Source: Agapanthus africanus
Lineage: Eukaryota > Streptophyta > Magnoliopsida > Asparagales > Amaryllidaceae
Length of the DNA: 64,000 nt
Assembly: GCA_030015575.1 (NCBI GenBank)
Contig: JASDDO010000006.1
Span: 208,573,632-208,637,631 of the forward strand
Direction of reading: 5' to 3'
The translations under genes and the position numbers were made by a program. Each line of letters starts with the position of its first letter. Position 1 is the first letter of the stretch. Shown one piece after another: positions 10,003 to 21,351 of the stretch. A model generated the notes under the pieces. The model searched no databases. It worked only from the letters and a program-made list of their open reading frames with translations, and was not told the origin of the DNA.

Positions 10003-11010
10003 ATTAGAAAGAATATACTTACAGGGCCAAACTATAAAGATTGGCTGTGGAATGTCAAAATGGCTTTGACCAATGATAGATTGGGGTATGTCCTCACCGC
10101 TAAGGCACCTGCAGTCCCAGGTCCCAAATCCAGTAATGCGGATAAGGAAATCCGCAAAACCTGGGAGTTAGATTGCGCGAAGGCCAAGTGCATCGTGCTT
10201 TCCTCGATGAATAATGAACATCAGAGGAGGCACGAGGATATGGATCTAGATGCCATATTTCTCCATACAAAGGAACTTTATGGAGAGCAATCTCGTATAC
10301 CAAGATACGAGACCTCAAAGAACTTATTTCAAGCGAGGTTGGCCGTCGGATCATCGGTAGGAGAACATGTCCTAAAGATGATTGGCTATATAGAAGAGCT
10401 CGCAGACCTTGGGACGAATTTGGATAATGAGCTTTATACAGACCTGATTCTCCAGTCCCTCCCTTCCACTTACGCCCAGTTTATTCTGAATTTCAACATT
10501 CAAAGAAAAGAAGTTGAACTTTCAGAACTCCCTAACATGTTGAGGAGTGCAGAGGGCACCTTGCAGAAGGCAAGGGAAACACACACTATGTTTGTTCGAG
10601 GTGCTTCTTCTTCCGGGTCCAAGGCTAAGGCCAAAGGAAGGAAGAATAAGGCCGCCACCAAACCTAGAGGAGGTGTTAGTAAGGTGGGAGCGAAGGGAAA
10701 GAAAAAGATTGCGGTGCCAGTAGTGGCTAAGGATGAGTGCTTCCATTGTCATAGGAAAGGGCATTGGAAGAAAGATTGCAAGGCGTGGAACGCCAAAAAC
10801 CAGGAACCGAAGCAAGCTGTAGCTTCGACTTCAGGTGTGTTTGTAATTGAGAATTGTCTGTCAATCAACTCTACTTCCTGGGTATTGGATACTGGATCAG
10901 GATCTCATATATGCAATTCATTGCAGGCACCTTTACACCTTTGCCCACCCGTAACTATCTCACAAGTCACGACAAATGTTGGTGGAAATCGAATGAATAC
11001 AGAGAGTTGA
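10003..11010 (+). pseudogene. gag: Copia Gag with protease start, chimeric tail
   Basis: The clean reading frame from the methionine at 10060 gives 316 residues. In the same frame upstream, codons back to 10003 encode the usual Copia Gag start motif with TGPNYKDW, but a TAA at 9994 closes that frame and the ATG at 9983 is out of frame, so the true start is lost or reached by a shift. Residues 1-165 are the Gag core (UBN2 type). Residues 180-220 are Lys/Arg-rich. A CCHC zinc knuckle follows (C227, C230, H235, C240) for RNA binding in the virus-like particle. The protease active-site motif DTGS is at 277-280. Homology stops near residue 290; the last 27 residues come from inverted Gypsy DNA, so protease is cut within its first third. 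Family identification is firm; function is unlikely. Confidence 0.9.
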
Positions 11011-11283
11011 CTGATGTGCTTGCTATAGGATTTCGCGTCTCTGCCCAATAGTATCATGTACACAAACACGTCCCTAAACTTAGCACACCCAAGTCATAAA
11101 TCAAGGACTCCAAATCATTACCCAGCCGAGTATGCTCAAGTATCTCTGACGAACGAGCATCGACGGGCAGTGCCTTGCGAAAGCGATTAAGGAAAAGTGG
11201 TTGGGCGCGGACATGGGCAAGCTGTCCCCTCAGTAGAGGCGAACTTAAGCTGTAATCAACGATCGCACAAGAACTGTAAATCT
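10931..11283 (+). repeat. Left arm of 353-bp inverted repeat
   Basis: The arm pairs with 11682-12034. Both arms are 353 bp, with scattered mismatches (for example near 11244 and 11256). The loop between them is 398 bp (11284-11681). The outer end of the homology is a sharp change at CTTTACACC; the inner end is GTAAATCT. Confidence 0.9.
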
Positions 11284-11681
11284 GCAGAAGACTATCTCAA
11301 CGATCACAACCCGCTGCAGGAAGATGTACATTAACCTCTGGTGGTCCGTGAAAATCTAACATGACTCTCGAACAAGTAGTGTCTCCAAATCTCCAACGCA
11401 AGACCACCGCGGCCATCTCCAGATCATGAGTGGGATATCCTGCTCGTACTTCCTCCAGATGTAAGGAAGAAAAAGCGATAACTCTATAGTATCACCTCAG
11501 TACACAATCGAGCCCCACTCGCGAAACATTACAGTTAAACAACAATGTCGCCCGTACCAGAAAGAAAAGAAAGAACTGATGCATTTGTTAACCGAGTCTT
11601 CAACTGCTGAAAAACTCCATACGCATGCCTCAGTCCAAAGAAAAGAAACCTCCTTTCCGGTCAATTCAGTCAACGGTGCGT
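10931..11681 (-). pseudogene. Inverted Gypsy fragment: RNase H into integrase N-terminus
   Basis: Read on the minus strand from 11681 leftwards, broken frames encode the usual Ty3/Gypsy RT-RNase H linker and RNase H phrases: a LTGKEVSFLWTEAC-like stretch at the start, YPTHDLEMAAVV-like residues near 11420, and an HGPPEVNVHLP-like remnant of the TDH(K)SLKYLF motif near 11340. It continues into the start of integrase at the left end. Several stops and frameshifts exclude function. Its last 353 bp (10931-11283) are an inverted copy of 11682-12034. It abuts element A at about 10930. Confidence 0.75.
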
Positions 11682-12034
11682 AGATTTACAGTTCTTGTGC
11701 GATCGTTGAGTACAGCTTAATTTCGCCTCTACTGAGGGGACAGCTTGCACATGTCCGCGCCCAACCACTTTTCCTTAATCGCTTTCGCAAGACACTGCCC
11801 GTCGATGCTCGTTCGTCAGAGATACTTGAGCATACTCGGCTGGGTAATGATTCGGAGTCCTTGATTTATGACATGGGTGTGCTCAGTTTAGGGACGCGTT
11901 TGTGTACATGATACTATTGGGCAGAGACGCGAAATCCTATAGCAGGCACATCAGTCAACTCTCTGTATTCATTCGATTTCCACCAACATTTGTCGTGACT
12001 TGTGAGATAGTTACGGGTGGGCAAAGGTGTAAAG
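11682..12034 (-). repeat. Right arm of 353-bp inverted repeat
   Basis: Inverted partner of 10931-11283. This arm is continuous with the downstream integrase, so it is the original copy and the left arm with its loop is the flipped one. Confidence 0.9.
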
Positions 12035-13175
12035 AGAAGTTTCGGGTTTCATTTCAAGGTGTCTGTCTTGTTGTGTGCTTAGGTTGAGCATCTAAGACCG
12101 GCTGGAGTGTTGCAACCTTTAACCGTTCCGAAGTGGGAATGGGAGCAGATCTCCATGAATTTCGTTATGGTGTCTACCCAGGTTTAGTCAGGGTATGACT
12201 CCATTCGGATGCTTGTTGTCCGGTTATGCTTAGTTTGCTAGGTTGTTCTTTGTTAAGTTTGTGCGTTGCACGGAGTTCCTTCATGGGTCGTATCCAATGA
12301 AGGCACCATGTTCGCTTGTCGTCTTGGGCAGGAGCTTCAGGAAGCCTTGGGTACTGGTTGAGCTTTAGCTCCATCTTGCCATCCGTAGGATGATGGTTTT
12401 GTGAGAGTGGGCTATACTGACTGTGGAGGATATGCTTGTGCGTGCGTATTAGTTGTTGTCGGCAGTTAGGATCATCACTCGCCATTGTTAGGGTTCTCCT
12501 TCGATAGCTGTTATCAGGAGGCACTCCAATTGGCAACCTTTAGGTTTAGTTGTTAGGTATTGTCGATCTCCAATCTGTTTTTCTGACTCTGCCTAGTAGG
12601 ATTTTTGGACCCCAGCTAGTCTAAAGACTTCAGAGATGATCCAGTTGTTTTAGGTCAGGATGAGAATTCTCCATTGCGGACAGAGGTCTTATGCCGACAG
12701 TGATGGTAGCAGACTTGATTTCGCAGTGGGAGATCATGTATTCCTATGGATTTCCGATGAATGACGTGTTGAGTTTTGGGGAAGCTTATCCCAGAATTGT
12801 AGGTCCTTTTGAGATCCTTAAAGCGAGTTAGTTCCGTTGTCTTTAATTTGGCACTTCCGCCCAGATTATTGAGTATTAACCCCGTATTCCTTGTGTCGAT
12901 ACTTTGCAATTACCTTCATGACCTATCTCACATGATTCAGCATCAGACCATTTAGCTTGGACGTGATCTTTCATTCACCAGCAGCCAATTGTGTTAATGG
13001 CTCGACAGGTGGAGAAACTTCGGTCAAGGGTATTGCCATCTGTGAAGGGCTTTTCTTGGACGTAACCGTATAGTGAGGTAACCACTTGGGAGGCTGCGAG
13101 CGAGATTTGAGAGTTTGTAATCTTCTTTTTGAAGGTACGCTTAGTGAGAATTTTAAATTCGGGGATGAATTTCTA

Positions 13176-13187
13176 TAAGGGGGAGAT
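13176..13187 (+). other. Polypurine tract of Gypsy element I
   Basis: ATAAGGGGGAGAT-like purine run directly before the LTR start TGTAACGCC. It follows an ATTCGGGGATGAATTTC stretch typical of the end of plant Gypsy elements. It primes plus-strand DNA synthesis. Confidence 0.85.
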
Positions 13188-14354
13188 TGTAACGCCTTAG
13201 ATTTCGGTTAGTGTTCGTTTAGACGTTAATGCGGGTTTACTGTAAAAAGTTTATCATTTCGGGTTCCTCACATTTTATAACATTTAATTAATAATTTATT
13301 ATTATTTGTTATAAGCATGCACGCACATGTGCACGTAAATGTGAGTTTTGTTTGTGCTAATTTTGTTCTTAGCAACCTTGACACTTAACCTAATCTTATC
13401 CCTTTTCTTTAATTCTTAACCTTAGCCCTAGATCTTTTATGAGTGAGAAGAGAGATATTTTGCTTGGTTTTGTTTTGTGTGAAGTGTGAGTGCATTAATG
13501 TGAAGGCATGGTTAGCATTTAATGATGTGGTTACACTCACCTCTCACCTCACCCTACACTCACCTCCCTCTCTCTTCATTATTTCCTCTCTTTCTTTTTC
13601 TATATCTCATTTATTCTCTCATCTCCCACTCATCAAACTGAACACTTCCTTACCCTTCATCAAATCCATCACAAATTCACAACTTTTTCTTGGTTTTGCC
13701 TCATGGATGCCTTGGAGTGTGCCAAGCTTGGATCTTTGAGTTCTTTTGTGTAGGTAATGATTCCTTTCTGTTATTTAAGTTAATTTTGTGTAGCTTAGCT
13801 TGTTAGTTTTAGATTTTATCGCGTATTGTATTGTTTCGGGTAAATATCGTATTTTTAGTGTTTTGTTTGGGTCTCGGATGATCTGCTGTTAAACTAAGTG
13901 TTTGTTGCAAAAGTTGGCATGACACTAACCTAGTGTAGAGACCTAGAACCTACCCTGAAAATACGAGCCAATTCCACCATGATCGGGCCGCAGTTTTATT
14001 GCATCTGGCCGCAATTTGCGGCCAGACTGGGGACTTGGGTGTTGGATTTTTGGATAGGGGTCTCTGGGGTGATTTGTAATCTCATGGTACTTGCAATTTT
14101 TACAAATTATTAGTACAGAAAAATCTGGGACCACTTTACGTATTTCTAGTGTTTCGTTTCGCGCGATACGTTATCCGATACGATGTGTGTTCCGTGTTGC
14201 TGTTGCTCTGAGTTGGTTTCGTAGTATCGCTATACGCGTTAGCTACAACACGAACCCTTTAGAGTACGTATGTGTGTCGTGTTGGTCCGTGTAGATTGTA
14301 TGTATTTTGGGTCTATTATTAATATATACTTGTTTTATTCTTTTAATGTTGCAG

Positions 14355-14428
14355 GTTCGCAGGTGGGGACTACGAACACAGCTACAAAGGGAAAACAGGT
14401 GGTAGACTTCACCTGGCCAGGAGCGTTG
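14355..14428 (+). other. Putative 74-nt mini-exon in I LTR
   Basis: Upstream lies a T-rich tract ending TGTTGCAG (acceptor-like). Downstream the boundary is TTG followed by GTGAGTAG (donor-like). E3 has the same pair also exactly 74 nt apart, and the E LTRs have it at 69 nt. No protein is evident. It may be an untranslated exon of the element transcript. Confidence 0.5.
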
Positions 14429-14592
14429 GTGAGTAGATTTAACATCTATAGGGGAATCACCGGCATGGCGTTATGCGTCTGGGCTAGAGATGTTACTTTT
14501 GTTATATATTCTATGTCATATTTAGAATTGCGCATACACCCTAATGCTTAGTTATTGTTGTGCTTGGACTAGTATCCTTAGGACACTACACT

Positions 14593-14651
14593 ATTATTGA
14601 CGATTCATGTTGCACGAGCACTGATTGTATGTCACACACATCGTCAATAAT
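14593..14651 (+). ncRNA. Covarying LTR hairpin, copy in I
   Basis: ATTATTGACGAT (14593-14604) pairs perfectly with ATCGTCAATAAT (14640-14651), 12 bp with a 35-nt loop. The flanks (GGACAC before, TGCCATGTCAC after) match those in E and E3, but the stem sequence differs and stays paired. Confidence 0.7.
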
Positions 14652-15318
14652 TGCCATGTCACGCGCAACCCACTTATAGATATAATATTGCTTGGTTAGG
14701 GACATTGGGACATTGATTCATATTTCTTATCGCATATGACATTTAGCATACTTGTATATCCACATGCTTACACATATGCCTTCACATACTTACCTACTAG
14801 ATATCTGTATACCTATAGAGTATTTTACCATTAGCGATAGGTACATATACACTTAATGACATAACTACAGGTATACCTTGCACACATACTTCACTTATAC
14901 CCAGGGGGTATATTACATCATTACTTATAAATAGATACATATACCTTGCTATACCTTTATGTTTACACATATATCAGTTATAGATACATATTTACCTTTA
15001 CTTGATGTTATTTTGAATTGGAGAAAATAGGAACCGCATGATATTTTATGTTAACTTGTTGCAGTTAATTAGCGGCTTTTCCTTTATATGCTTACATTTC
15101 AGTTTTATGTTGCATATATTATATTCATGGATTTTTCGCATTGAGCTATGGATTTTTCATGATGTTTTCTGGATTTGGAGACCGTGGGAGTTCATGAAAT
15201 TATGCATTATTTGGAAAACCCGGTTTCCCTTGTTATGATATTTCAGCATCCACCATGAGATTTATCGGTTCTGATATATATATACCTCTGCGAGGAGGCG
15301 TTGAGGCCGTATGAGGGT

Positions 15319-15323
15319 ACATG
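15319..15323. other. Target-site duplication of B, left copy
   Basis: ACATG, identical to 25362-25366 on the other side of B. Confidence 0.95.
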
Positions 15324-17542
15324 TGTAAGTGCACGGCGGCGCCCCGGCCGTCAATCCGACGCCGGAATGCGGAAGCGGTGATAAACTTTAAATTTTGCGG
15401 ACTTAGCAAACCGGCACCACCGCGCACTAAACCCCGGATCGTGCCATTAAACTAGTCTAAGCTAACAATAGGAAAGGTTAGAGATATACCGACTGATCCG
15501 AGTCCTCCGGTCTTCTCGTCGTCGTCCCGATCTCCTGCGGAATGTCCGGTCTCCACCTCGTCGCCGGAAGGGCACCACGTAGCCGGATTCTTTTACGGGC
15601 TCCCGCCTCTATACCGAGGCAACTCGGGCGCGAAGTTGGCTAGCCGACGCGTCCAAGATTTGCTGTAGAATAATGTAGTAGCCAGGTCTCTTTAGGGGTT
15701 TATGAGGTTGCCATTTTGGAGGAATTATCACAAGAATATTCATGGATACTTGCTAAGAAAAATGAGCATCATTGGAAATGAGCTCGGCCAGCAGAGAATG
15801 AAAGTGCTCTCTGGAAGAAAAATGTGAAGTAAGCATGAATTAAAATCATGCTTCCAAAATGAAATTCCCACACTCAGAAACAAAATCCTCCATCAACTAT
15901 TTAACCTCCAGCACACAGATTTATAATTCATTCCTTACTAAAGGAAATTAATCCACACAATTAAACAATACACACTCCATACATCAAACAGTGGCCGGCC
16001 AAATCCAATTTCCACTCAAACAGTGGCCGGCCCCACCACTAAACCCATACCCATTCAAGTCTAAAATTAATGCATCATGGAGCAAAGATGCATATCCTAT
16101 CATAAAGAAAACATTTGCAATAAACCCCCTCCTCAAGGTGTTATTTGCAAACTTGCAAATAACCCCCTCCATCGGAAAAGTCCGGCCGGGAAAGAACAAA
16201 GGAAAACCGGCCGGAACGGAATGCAAACTGGCAACCCCAGAAAACTGGTCCCATAATAAATTACAGGAAAACCCCGATACTGTGCATACACACCCGCATT
16301 TGTATTTCGACCGAAATACAAATGTAAAGAGACAAAACTACACTATCAAATACTAAGATCCGGCTTAAGCCAAAGCCGGCTAGTAAAAAACCGTCCGATC
16401 ACGATCCGTGCAATACCGCACATATCTGATCGAACCCTGCCATATCTCCATACGGCCTCTACAGCGTTTCGCCCGAAAGCCTGATTAACTGAAAGTGTGG
16501 TGGACTCTAAAAACTCGTCAATACTATGGCTGTGGATTTAACCACCAGCACGTCAGAGGTATAAGCCAATACGTGACGGGCCACCAGCTATTGACTAAAA
16601 GGGACGTCGATGAGCGAACTCATCCTGACACCCTACTGAGCCTGTCAGTGACAATATCCGTACAGTCCGGTCCGTTCGTCTATGAGCATCGCATGTCGGG
16701 CCTAGGGGGTTGGTAAAAGTCAGACCCCCAAAAGCGGTACAAGTCGTGTCGGAGTGTAGCCCAGAACACCCTGAGATACTACTGGAATACCTACCAGTAA
16801 ATCTCCTGCCTTGGCCAAGTTCTTCGTGTAATGGCTCTCCTAGACACAGCGCGACCTCACCCCCAATACCGGGAGAGACGAACCCCTGAAGATCCGCTCA
16901 CTGCCTCCATGTGGCTCGGGACTGTACCCAACTAAAACCTGTTTGCACGACTCCTTTGAGCCATGGTAGGGTAGTAATCAAAGCACAGTGGGAACTCACA
17001 CGAGACAAATGACGATCCCTAGGTCGATGAACTAACCTGTACACATGTCACCTGGGAACTGCTATCTGACGTCAGGTATAAGACCAACTAGCATGTTCCC
17101 GGCGAGTCCTGTCCGGTGTACTCATAACCCAATGAGCACCTGTATACATCTTAGGTGAACCAACTGACACCAGTGGCTTGTGAGACCGGCCACCGCCCCT
17201 CGTCGGGGTCTCGACTGTATACACTAGTCTACCCTGGAGAATCGATGCCCTGTCTCGAAACTCCTACGACTAGGGACCTTTTAAGGATGTGCTTATAGAC
17301 TCCAGCTCTCACTTATATGATCGCCCTCATACTGCTGGCAGTCAAGAAAGAATCCTAGGGGCTCTATCAACGTGCAATAGCGACATGTCAGGTCGCCTAA
17401 AGCATTACACGATGATAAAGGTAAACCAGATAGCATACTATCATCACTAGTAAGACTGTCCTACCGGGATAGGTCCTCCCTCAATCATTGCAATCACGTG
17501 CCTGTGATCCAATAATTGACTCTGAGGGCACTATCTCCAACA
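15324..17542 (-). repeat. 3' LTR of Copia element B
   Basis: 2,219 bp, TG/CA ends. On the plus strand it begins TGTAAGTGCACGG and ends CTCCAACA. It is 4 bp longer than its partner because of CTGT-type sequence near 17214. Long reading frames inside it, such as 15991-16356, recur in the partner LTR but only because the LTRs are nearly identical; they are not genes. Confidence 0.95.
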
Positions 17543-17557
17543 ATCTCCCACTTGCAC
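17543..17557 (-). other. Polypurine tract of element B
   Basis: The minus strand reads GTGCAAGTGGGAGAT immediately before the LTR start TGTTGGAG. D has the same sequence; G and C carry mutated versions. Confidence 0.9.
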
Positions 17558-20500
17558 TCAAGGCTAATTATTGCGATGTCGCATACTCACTGCCCGTGTG
17601 ATACCGAACACCCAACTCCTCTACTAGTCAGTCTCACAAAGCTCGTTTGCGAAACTATTGCGTTCGAGGAATAGCCTCAGTGAGTGGATCCGCTCTGGTG
17701 TTTCTTTCTATTTCTCTCTATATCTCAAGTTCGCGGAGAAAGCCATCTCCCGAAATGAGCAATACCTGTCTTAGAATGTATGGATGTCTGATGGGACCTA
17801 GCTCATAAATGAACTCCAAATCCAAACTTCTTAGACTGTATCGTCAACTGAACTTAATCAGTATCCTGTGCCATGCCATCCCTCAGTATCCACCTGGACC
17901 ACCTGTCCAAAATACTGCCCTTCGTCAGAAGGAAAAACTACAACTCTGACAGCCACTCTGCCATCCATGTCACCTTGGATGCCTGGAATGATAACCGTCT
18001 CCTAAAGGAGGCTGCCGTTATCATATCCCTAGAACATTCACTTATGTTCTAAAACTGCTTCCGATTGTTTCTCCAGGATTGGATCAATATCAACTTGTTG
18101 CACCTACTGCAAGAACAACATCTGGTGTGGTACTTGACACATCATGATTGACTCAATTGCCTAAGCAAGTGATCAGTCAATCATGCACATCCCTCTCCCC
18201 TTTAGTCTGTAGGACACCTTCAGAGAGGGTGACTCCATCACCTGCAGGTACACTACCGTGCCAGGAGTCGTCCATTCTAAATACTCATAGAATGCTGTCC
18301 AAGTACCCATGTGGAGAAACCACTGCGTGACGACCAAAGTATAACCGATCGTAGTATAGTAATATCACTTCCTACTACCTTCTCAACAGATCCATCCCCT
18401 ATTCTGATGACGTCAAACCTATGACTGTCACATCAGAAATAGATGATCTATCTCCGCTACATCTGCTTTAGTCTATAAATAGACATAAGCCTGATGTCCA
18501 CCAATGCTTCCGCTGCTCCCACTGACTACGACAACCCTCTGGCAGAGTCATATAGACGTGCACTTCTAAAACTAGTTTAGAACGACGCTATACTCATCCT
18601 CCTGCCGGGTCTCGCAGCCTGGAACAACAACAATGGCGAGTGTGGGTAAACAAGAACTTCCCTGTCACCGTCCTTGAGGCTACCGCAGTACCTCTCGGGT
18701 GCCTGAAGTTACCCATCTTATCTGCGGAGTGGCCAATGGAATGTCAAATCAGATTGAATCTTCAGGTTCCTTATCAAATCTTCAGTAATCGTTTGCGGTT
18801 CTGGAATCACTTCCAGTTCTACCATACTCCCACTACTGTTTTTGAAAAAATCCATTTTTAATAAAACTGTGGCGAGTCTAGAACAATATTTCTATTGATC
18901 TGCCAGATGGTAGAAAATCAACCCTCGTCATAGCCTGGGTCAACCCACAAACAGCCATTACAGAAACGTGCCTTGAGTTATCCAGAGTCTGGTTTTAATC
19001 ATAAGCCGGACAACTCCCCGTACCTTAACAATGTTAAGATATGAACTATACTATATCCAATATAGAACCAGAGGCACTGATTTAATTTAACCAGATTCAA
19101 ATCATGCAGCTGTCTCCAGTGCATGTCAACTAAAAGGAGAGAGGCCGATCAGCGTTACTCAACTTAGGAATGCTTCCAATTATGAGTAACCTGAAAGAGA
19201 AGCAATTTCTCTTTATCATTACTATCAACTGAATACCATACACAAGTATCTACATCTTCGATCACATTGAAGAATCCCGATACGTGCTACACCTGGTTCT
19301 CTACTCTATTCAAATACCTATAACTCCTCAAAACTTAGACCCTGTGTTTCTACGAAACACATATCTAAGAACTAGAGAAGTTAAAAGTAAACAGAATATA
19401 GTATGAGGACCAACCCCTCTGTCCTAATGGACACTGGACAACATACAATACTCTGTATGAGTCCGCTGAGTCTAACAACTCTTTCACTGTGTGTCGTAGG
19501 TTGAAAACTGTACTTATGGTTAAGAAGAATTACACCGCTGTTTAATGCTCCTTACCTAACCATCCACTGATATAGGTAAATGTCATCGACATAATATCAA
19601 AAGGTATATCTCACTCTATGAAAATAGACGTACAGATATATCAATTTGAAATTGGTGCACAACAGCGGATATTCAAAACCAAATATTTGCCGACCGGCAA
19701 ACAACCCATGGGACTTCCTCAAATATCACTGATTACAACGAATCCTGATGAGGATGATCACCCAATTCCCAATAACTTACTCCCACTCATCATCTGTAAA
19801 ACCATACAAATGTAAGAATCATACCTGGTAAATACATACCCTGGAGTAAGTATCTAATCGGGAAATCAGTTTTCTTTTAACATTACACAGTGAAACTGAA
19901 ACATTGAAATGTTTCGGTGGGGTATTCCGGTATTCTTAGTAATGCCTCTTCCATTATCCAGATTCACAACTATAACCGTATAATTCTTTGCCACCTCTCT
20001 AAATCCCTTCATATGTCTTTAGTCATTACCTTCTGCACACCCCTTTAGGCCAATTGGTTTTCTTCCTTCCCTACCGTTCGGCACCAGCCTATGGTTTGGA
20101 AGAAGACTATCCAATAAGCATAAAGGGTGTACTGTCCTAATCCTAGGAGCACTCGCAACGCGAGAGAAGGTGAAGATAAAAGTCACCTGAATGTACTTTA
20201 TTCTTATTTCTCCTGAACCAGGATCCATCCCCGAACTGGAACAAGTTCCTTTCGAGTTCGTATATAACCATACGATGGAGTATCCAATAAACTATGGATC
20301 TTCGTAGTGATACGGAGTGTCCTGGAGAAATACAAAGGTGATTTAGGATTGGCGAAGAAATACTTGGTTTGGTCGTGAATATCAGTCGCAATTTACTTTG
20401 CCCTCTTACTAATCCCTTTCTTTGTCTTAACTTAATACCTTCTGTAAACCGTTTAGGCTAACTGGTTTTCTTCATTCCCTACCGGTCGGCACCTGCCTAT

Positions 20501-20843
20501 GGTTTGGAAGAAGACTATCCAATTTGCGTAATAGGTGTACTACTCCTAAACCAAGGAGTACTCGCAACCTGAGAGAAGGTGAAAAGAAAAAACAACTGAA
20601 TAATCCTATTCGTTTTCTCCAGAACCATAAACCATCCTCGAATTCCTTCGAGTTCGTATCTAACCATACGATGGTTTTGTCCAATGGAAGTGGACGTTCG
20701 CAGTAATACGGGGTGTCCTGGAGAAAAGGGTAAAAGTAGGAGTGGCAATGAGGTCTGCAACTCTGACAATCCAAAAGCCAGTGTTTAAGAAGGTTCGGTC
20801 AACTTGGTCACTGAGTCATAGTCAAGGGTCGGGTCAATGGTCG
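17558..20843 (-). pseudogene. Degenerate Copia gag-pol of element B
   Basis: No frame stays open, yet the order of Copia pol is traceable on the minus strand. An integrase-like ALETAA stretch is near 19105-19120, the linker phrase resembling SGSMVELE is near 18815-18830, the region around the RT active site is near 18350-18430, and the RNase H tail with an ADPL-type motif is near 17690. Relative to C, 40 bp spanning the RT YLDD codons are missing at 18369-18378. An internal duplication (about 20020-20240 and 20390-20620) lies where gag/protease would be. Most lesions appear shared with C, so they predate both insertions. No product expected. Confidence 0.75.
20019..20620 (-). repeat. Internal direct duplication in B
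   Basis: Two copies of a roughly 200-bp unit, around 20019-20240 and 20390-20620. Each contains CCTATGGTTTGGAAGAAGAC, a CTCGCAAC stretch and a GAGAGAAGGTGA stretch. C has the same duplication in the opposite orientation, so it is ancestral to both. Confidence 0.85.
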
Positions 20844-20867
20844 CTGCCAGAGAGAGAGAAAAGAAAC
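20844..20867 (-). promoter_or_regulatory. Polypyrimidine tract and CAG in B
   Basis: The minus strand reads a CT repeat ending in GGCAG then CGACC, with CAG at 20846-20844. The element end of the leader is here, as in A, C and D. Candidate 3' splice acceptor. Confidence 0.5.
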
Positions 20868-21141
20868 ACTCAGCGTGCACTCTACCCTAGATGAGAATGG
20901 TTACCAATTTATCTAATCTGGAAACCTCCCACTGTACCTCAAATTCTCCTCCAAACCTGAAAGAAGAATTAGTCGGGGTCACCCGAGGAGTAAACTAACT
21001 CATCAGTGGGAATCGGGATCCAACTCTCATCGCATGATAACGTGACGGAATCCGCTCACGGTATCACACTCCAGAAGGTATGCGCATATCTGGCAAGTTT
21101 CAGTACTTTTGAAACTCCTGATGTGATTTTTACCCCATGCT

Positions 21142-21351
21142 CTTATGACCTTGACTAAGGCCAACAAATCATAAGTCACATGTCAAGTTCTACCCGTCAT
21201 TGTCCAGGTTGATTTGAACCCACCCGTACAAGCCCTTGACTAGGGCCAACAAGGCTATACGACTGTCCCAAACCAACGCATCTATCTATGCAGCATATGA
21301 ATATCCAATAGCTACCAAACACTGTGCCTTGACTAAGGCCAACAAACACAG
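21142..21351 (-). ncRNA. Three-hairpin array in B leader
   Basis: Each hairpin holds a CCTTGACTAAGGCCAACAA-like loop (plus-strand reading) between different stems. CTTATGA (21142-21148) pairs with TCATAAG (21169-21175). CGTA (21226-21229) plus GCC pairs with GGC plus TACG (21258-21261). CTGTG (21322-21326) pairs with CACAG (21347-21351). Compare 9274-9482. Confidence 0.6.

Larger units (their letters stand above)
6009..10930 (+). mobile_element. Element A: Ty1/Copia retrotransposon, 5' half
   Basis: The order is LTR (6009-7901), primer-binding site (7903), a 2.1-kb leader, gag and the first residues of protease. It then stops abruptly near 10930 where Gypsy sequence begins. CGCCA (6004-6008) should be the left target-site duplication. 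Neither the rest of pol nor the 3' LTR is in the window. It is the only Copia copy here with a long open gag. The sense LTR begins TGTTAG and continues with ATGCCCTAGGGG, recalling the Angela/BARE lineage (inference). Confidence 0.9.
11682..13187 (+). pseudogene. Gypsy (Tekay-like chromovirus) integrase remnant
   Basis: Broken frames encode a Ty3/Gypsy integrase in order. The stretch before the core reads LRPAGVLQPL, then VPKWEWEQISMNFV near 12120-12170, which is the diagnostic chromovirus integrase start. Near 12290-12540 come the SNEGTMF (normally SDRD.RF) and LQEALGT motifs and a DHHSPLLGFSFDSCY stretch, normally DDHLPLIEFSYNNSY, that follows the catalytic glutamate region. Near 13075 a TTWE-type motif marks the C-terminal, chromodomain-like end. 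Stops and frameshifts are frequent, and the zinc-binding H2C2 region (11880-12080) is barely recognisable. It ends at a polypurine tract next to the LTR. Tekay/Del lineage assigned from memory of these motifs. Confidence 0.8.
13188..15323 (+). repeat. 3' LTR of Gypsy element I, left part
   Basis: Begins TGTAACGCC. It is homologous in order, though not closely, to the minus-strand E and E3 LTRs. Shared blocks are a CT-rich stretch (13540-13640), a GGCCGCAATTTGCGGCC dyad (14010), a splice-site-like pair (14351-14434) and a covarying hairpin (14593-14651). It is interrupted by B, whose duplication ACATG is 15319-15323, and resumes at 25367. Confidence 0.8.

Noticed and set aside
15991..16356. 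A 121-residue frame repeated almost identically at 23814-24179
   Set aside because: Both copies lie at the same place in the two B LTRs; identity comes from LTR duplication. No domain, and not conserved as protein in the C LTR.
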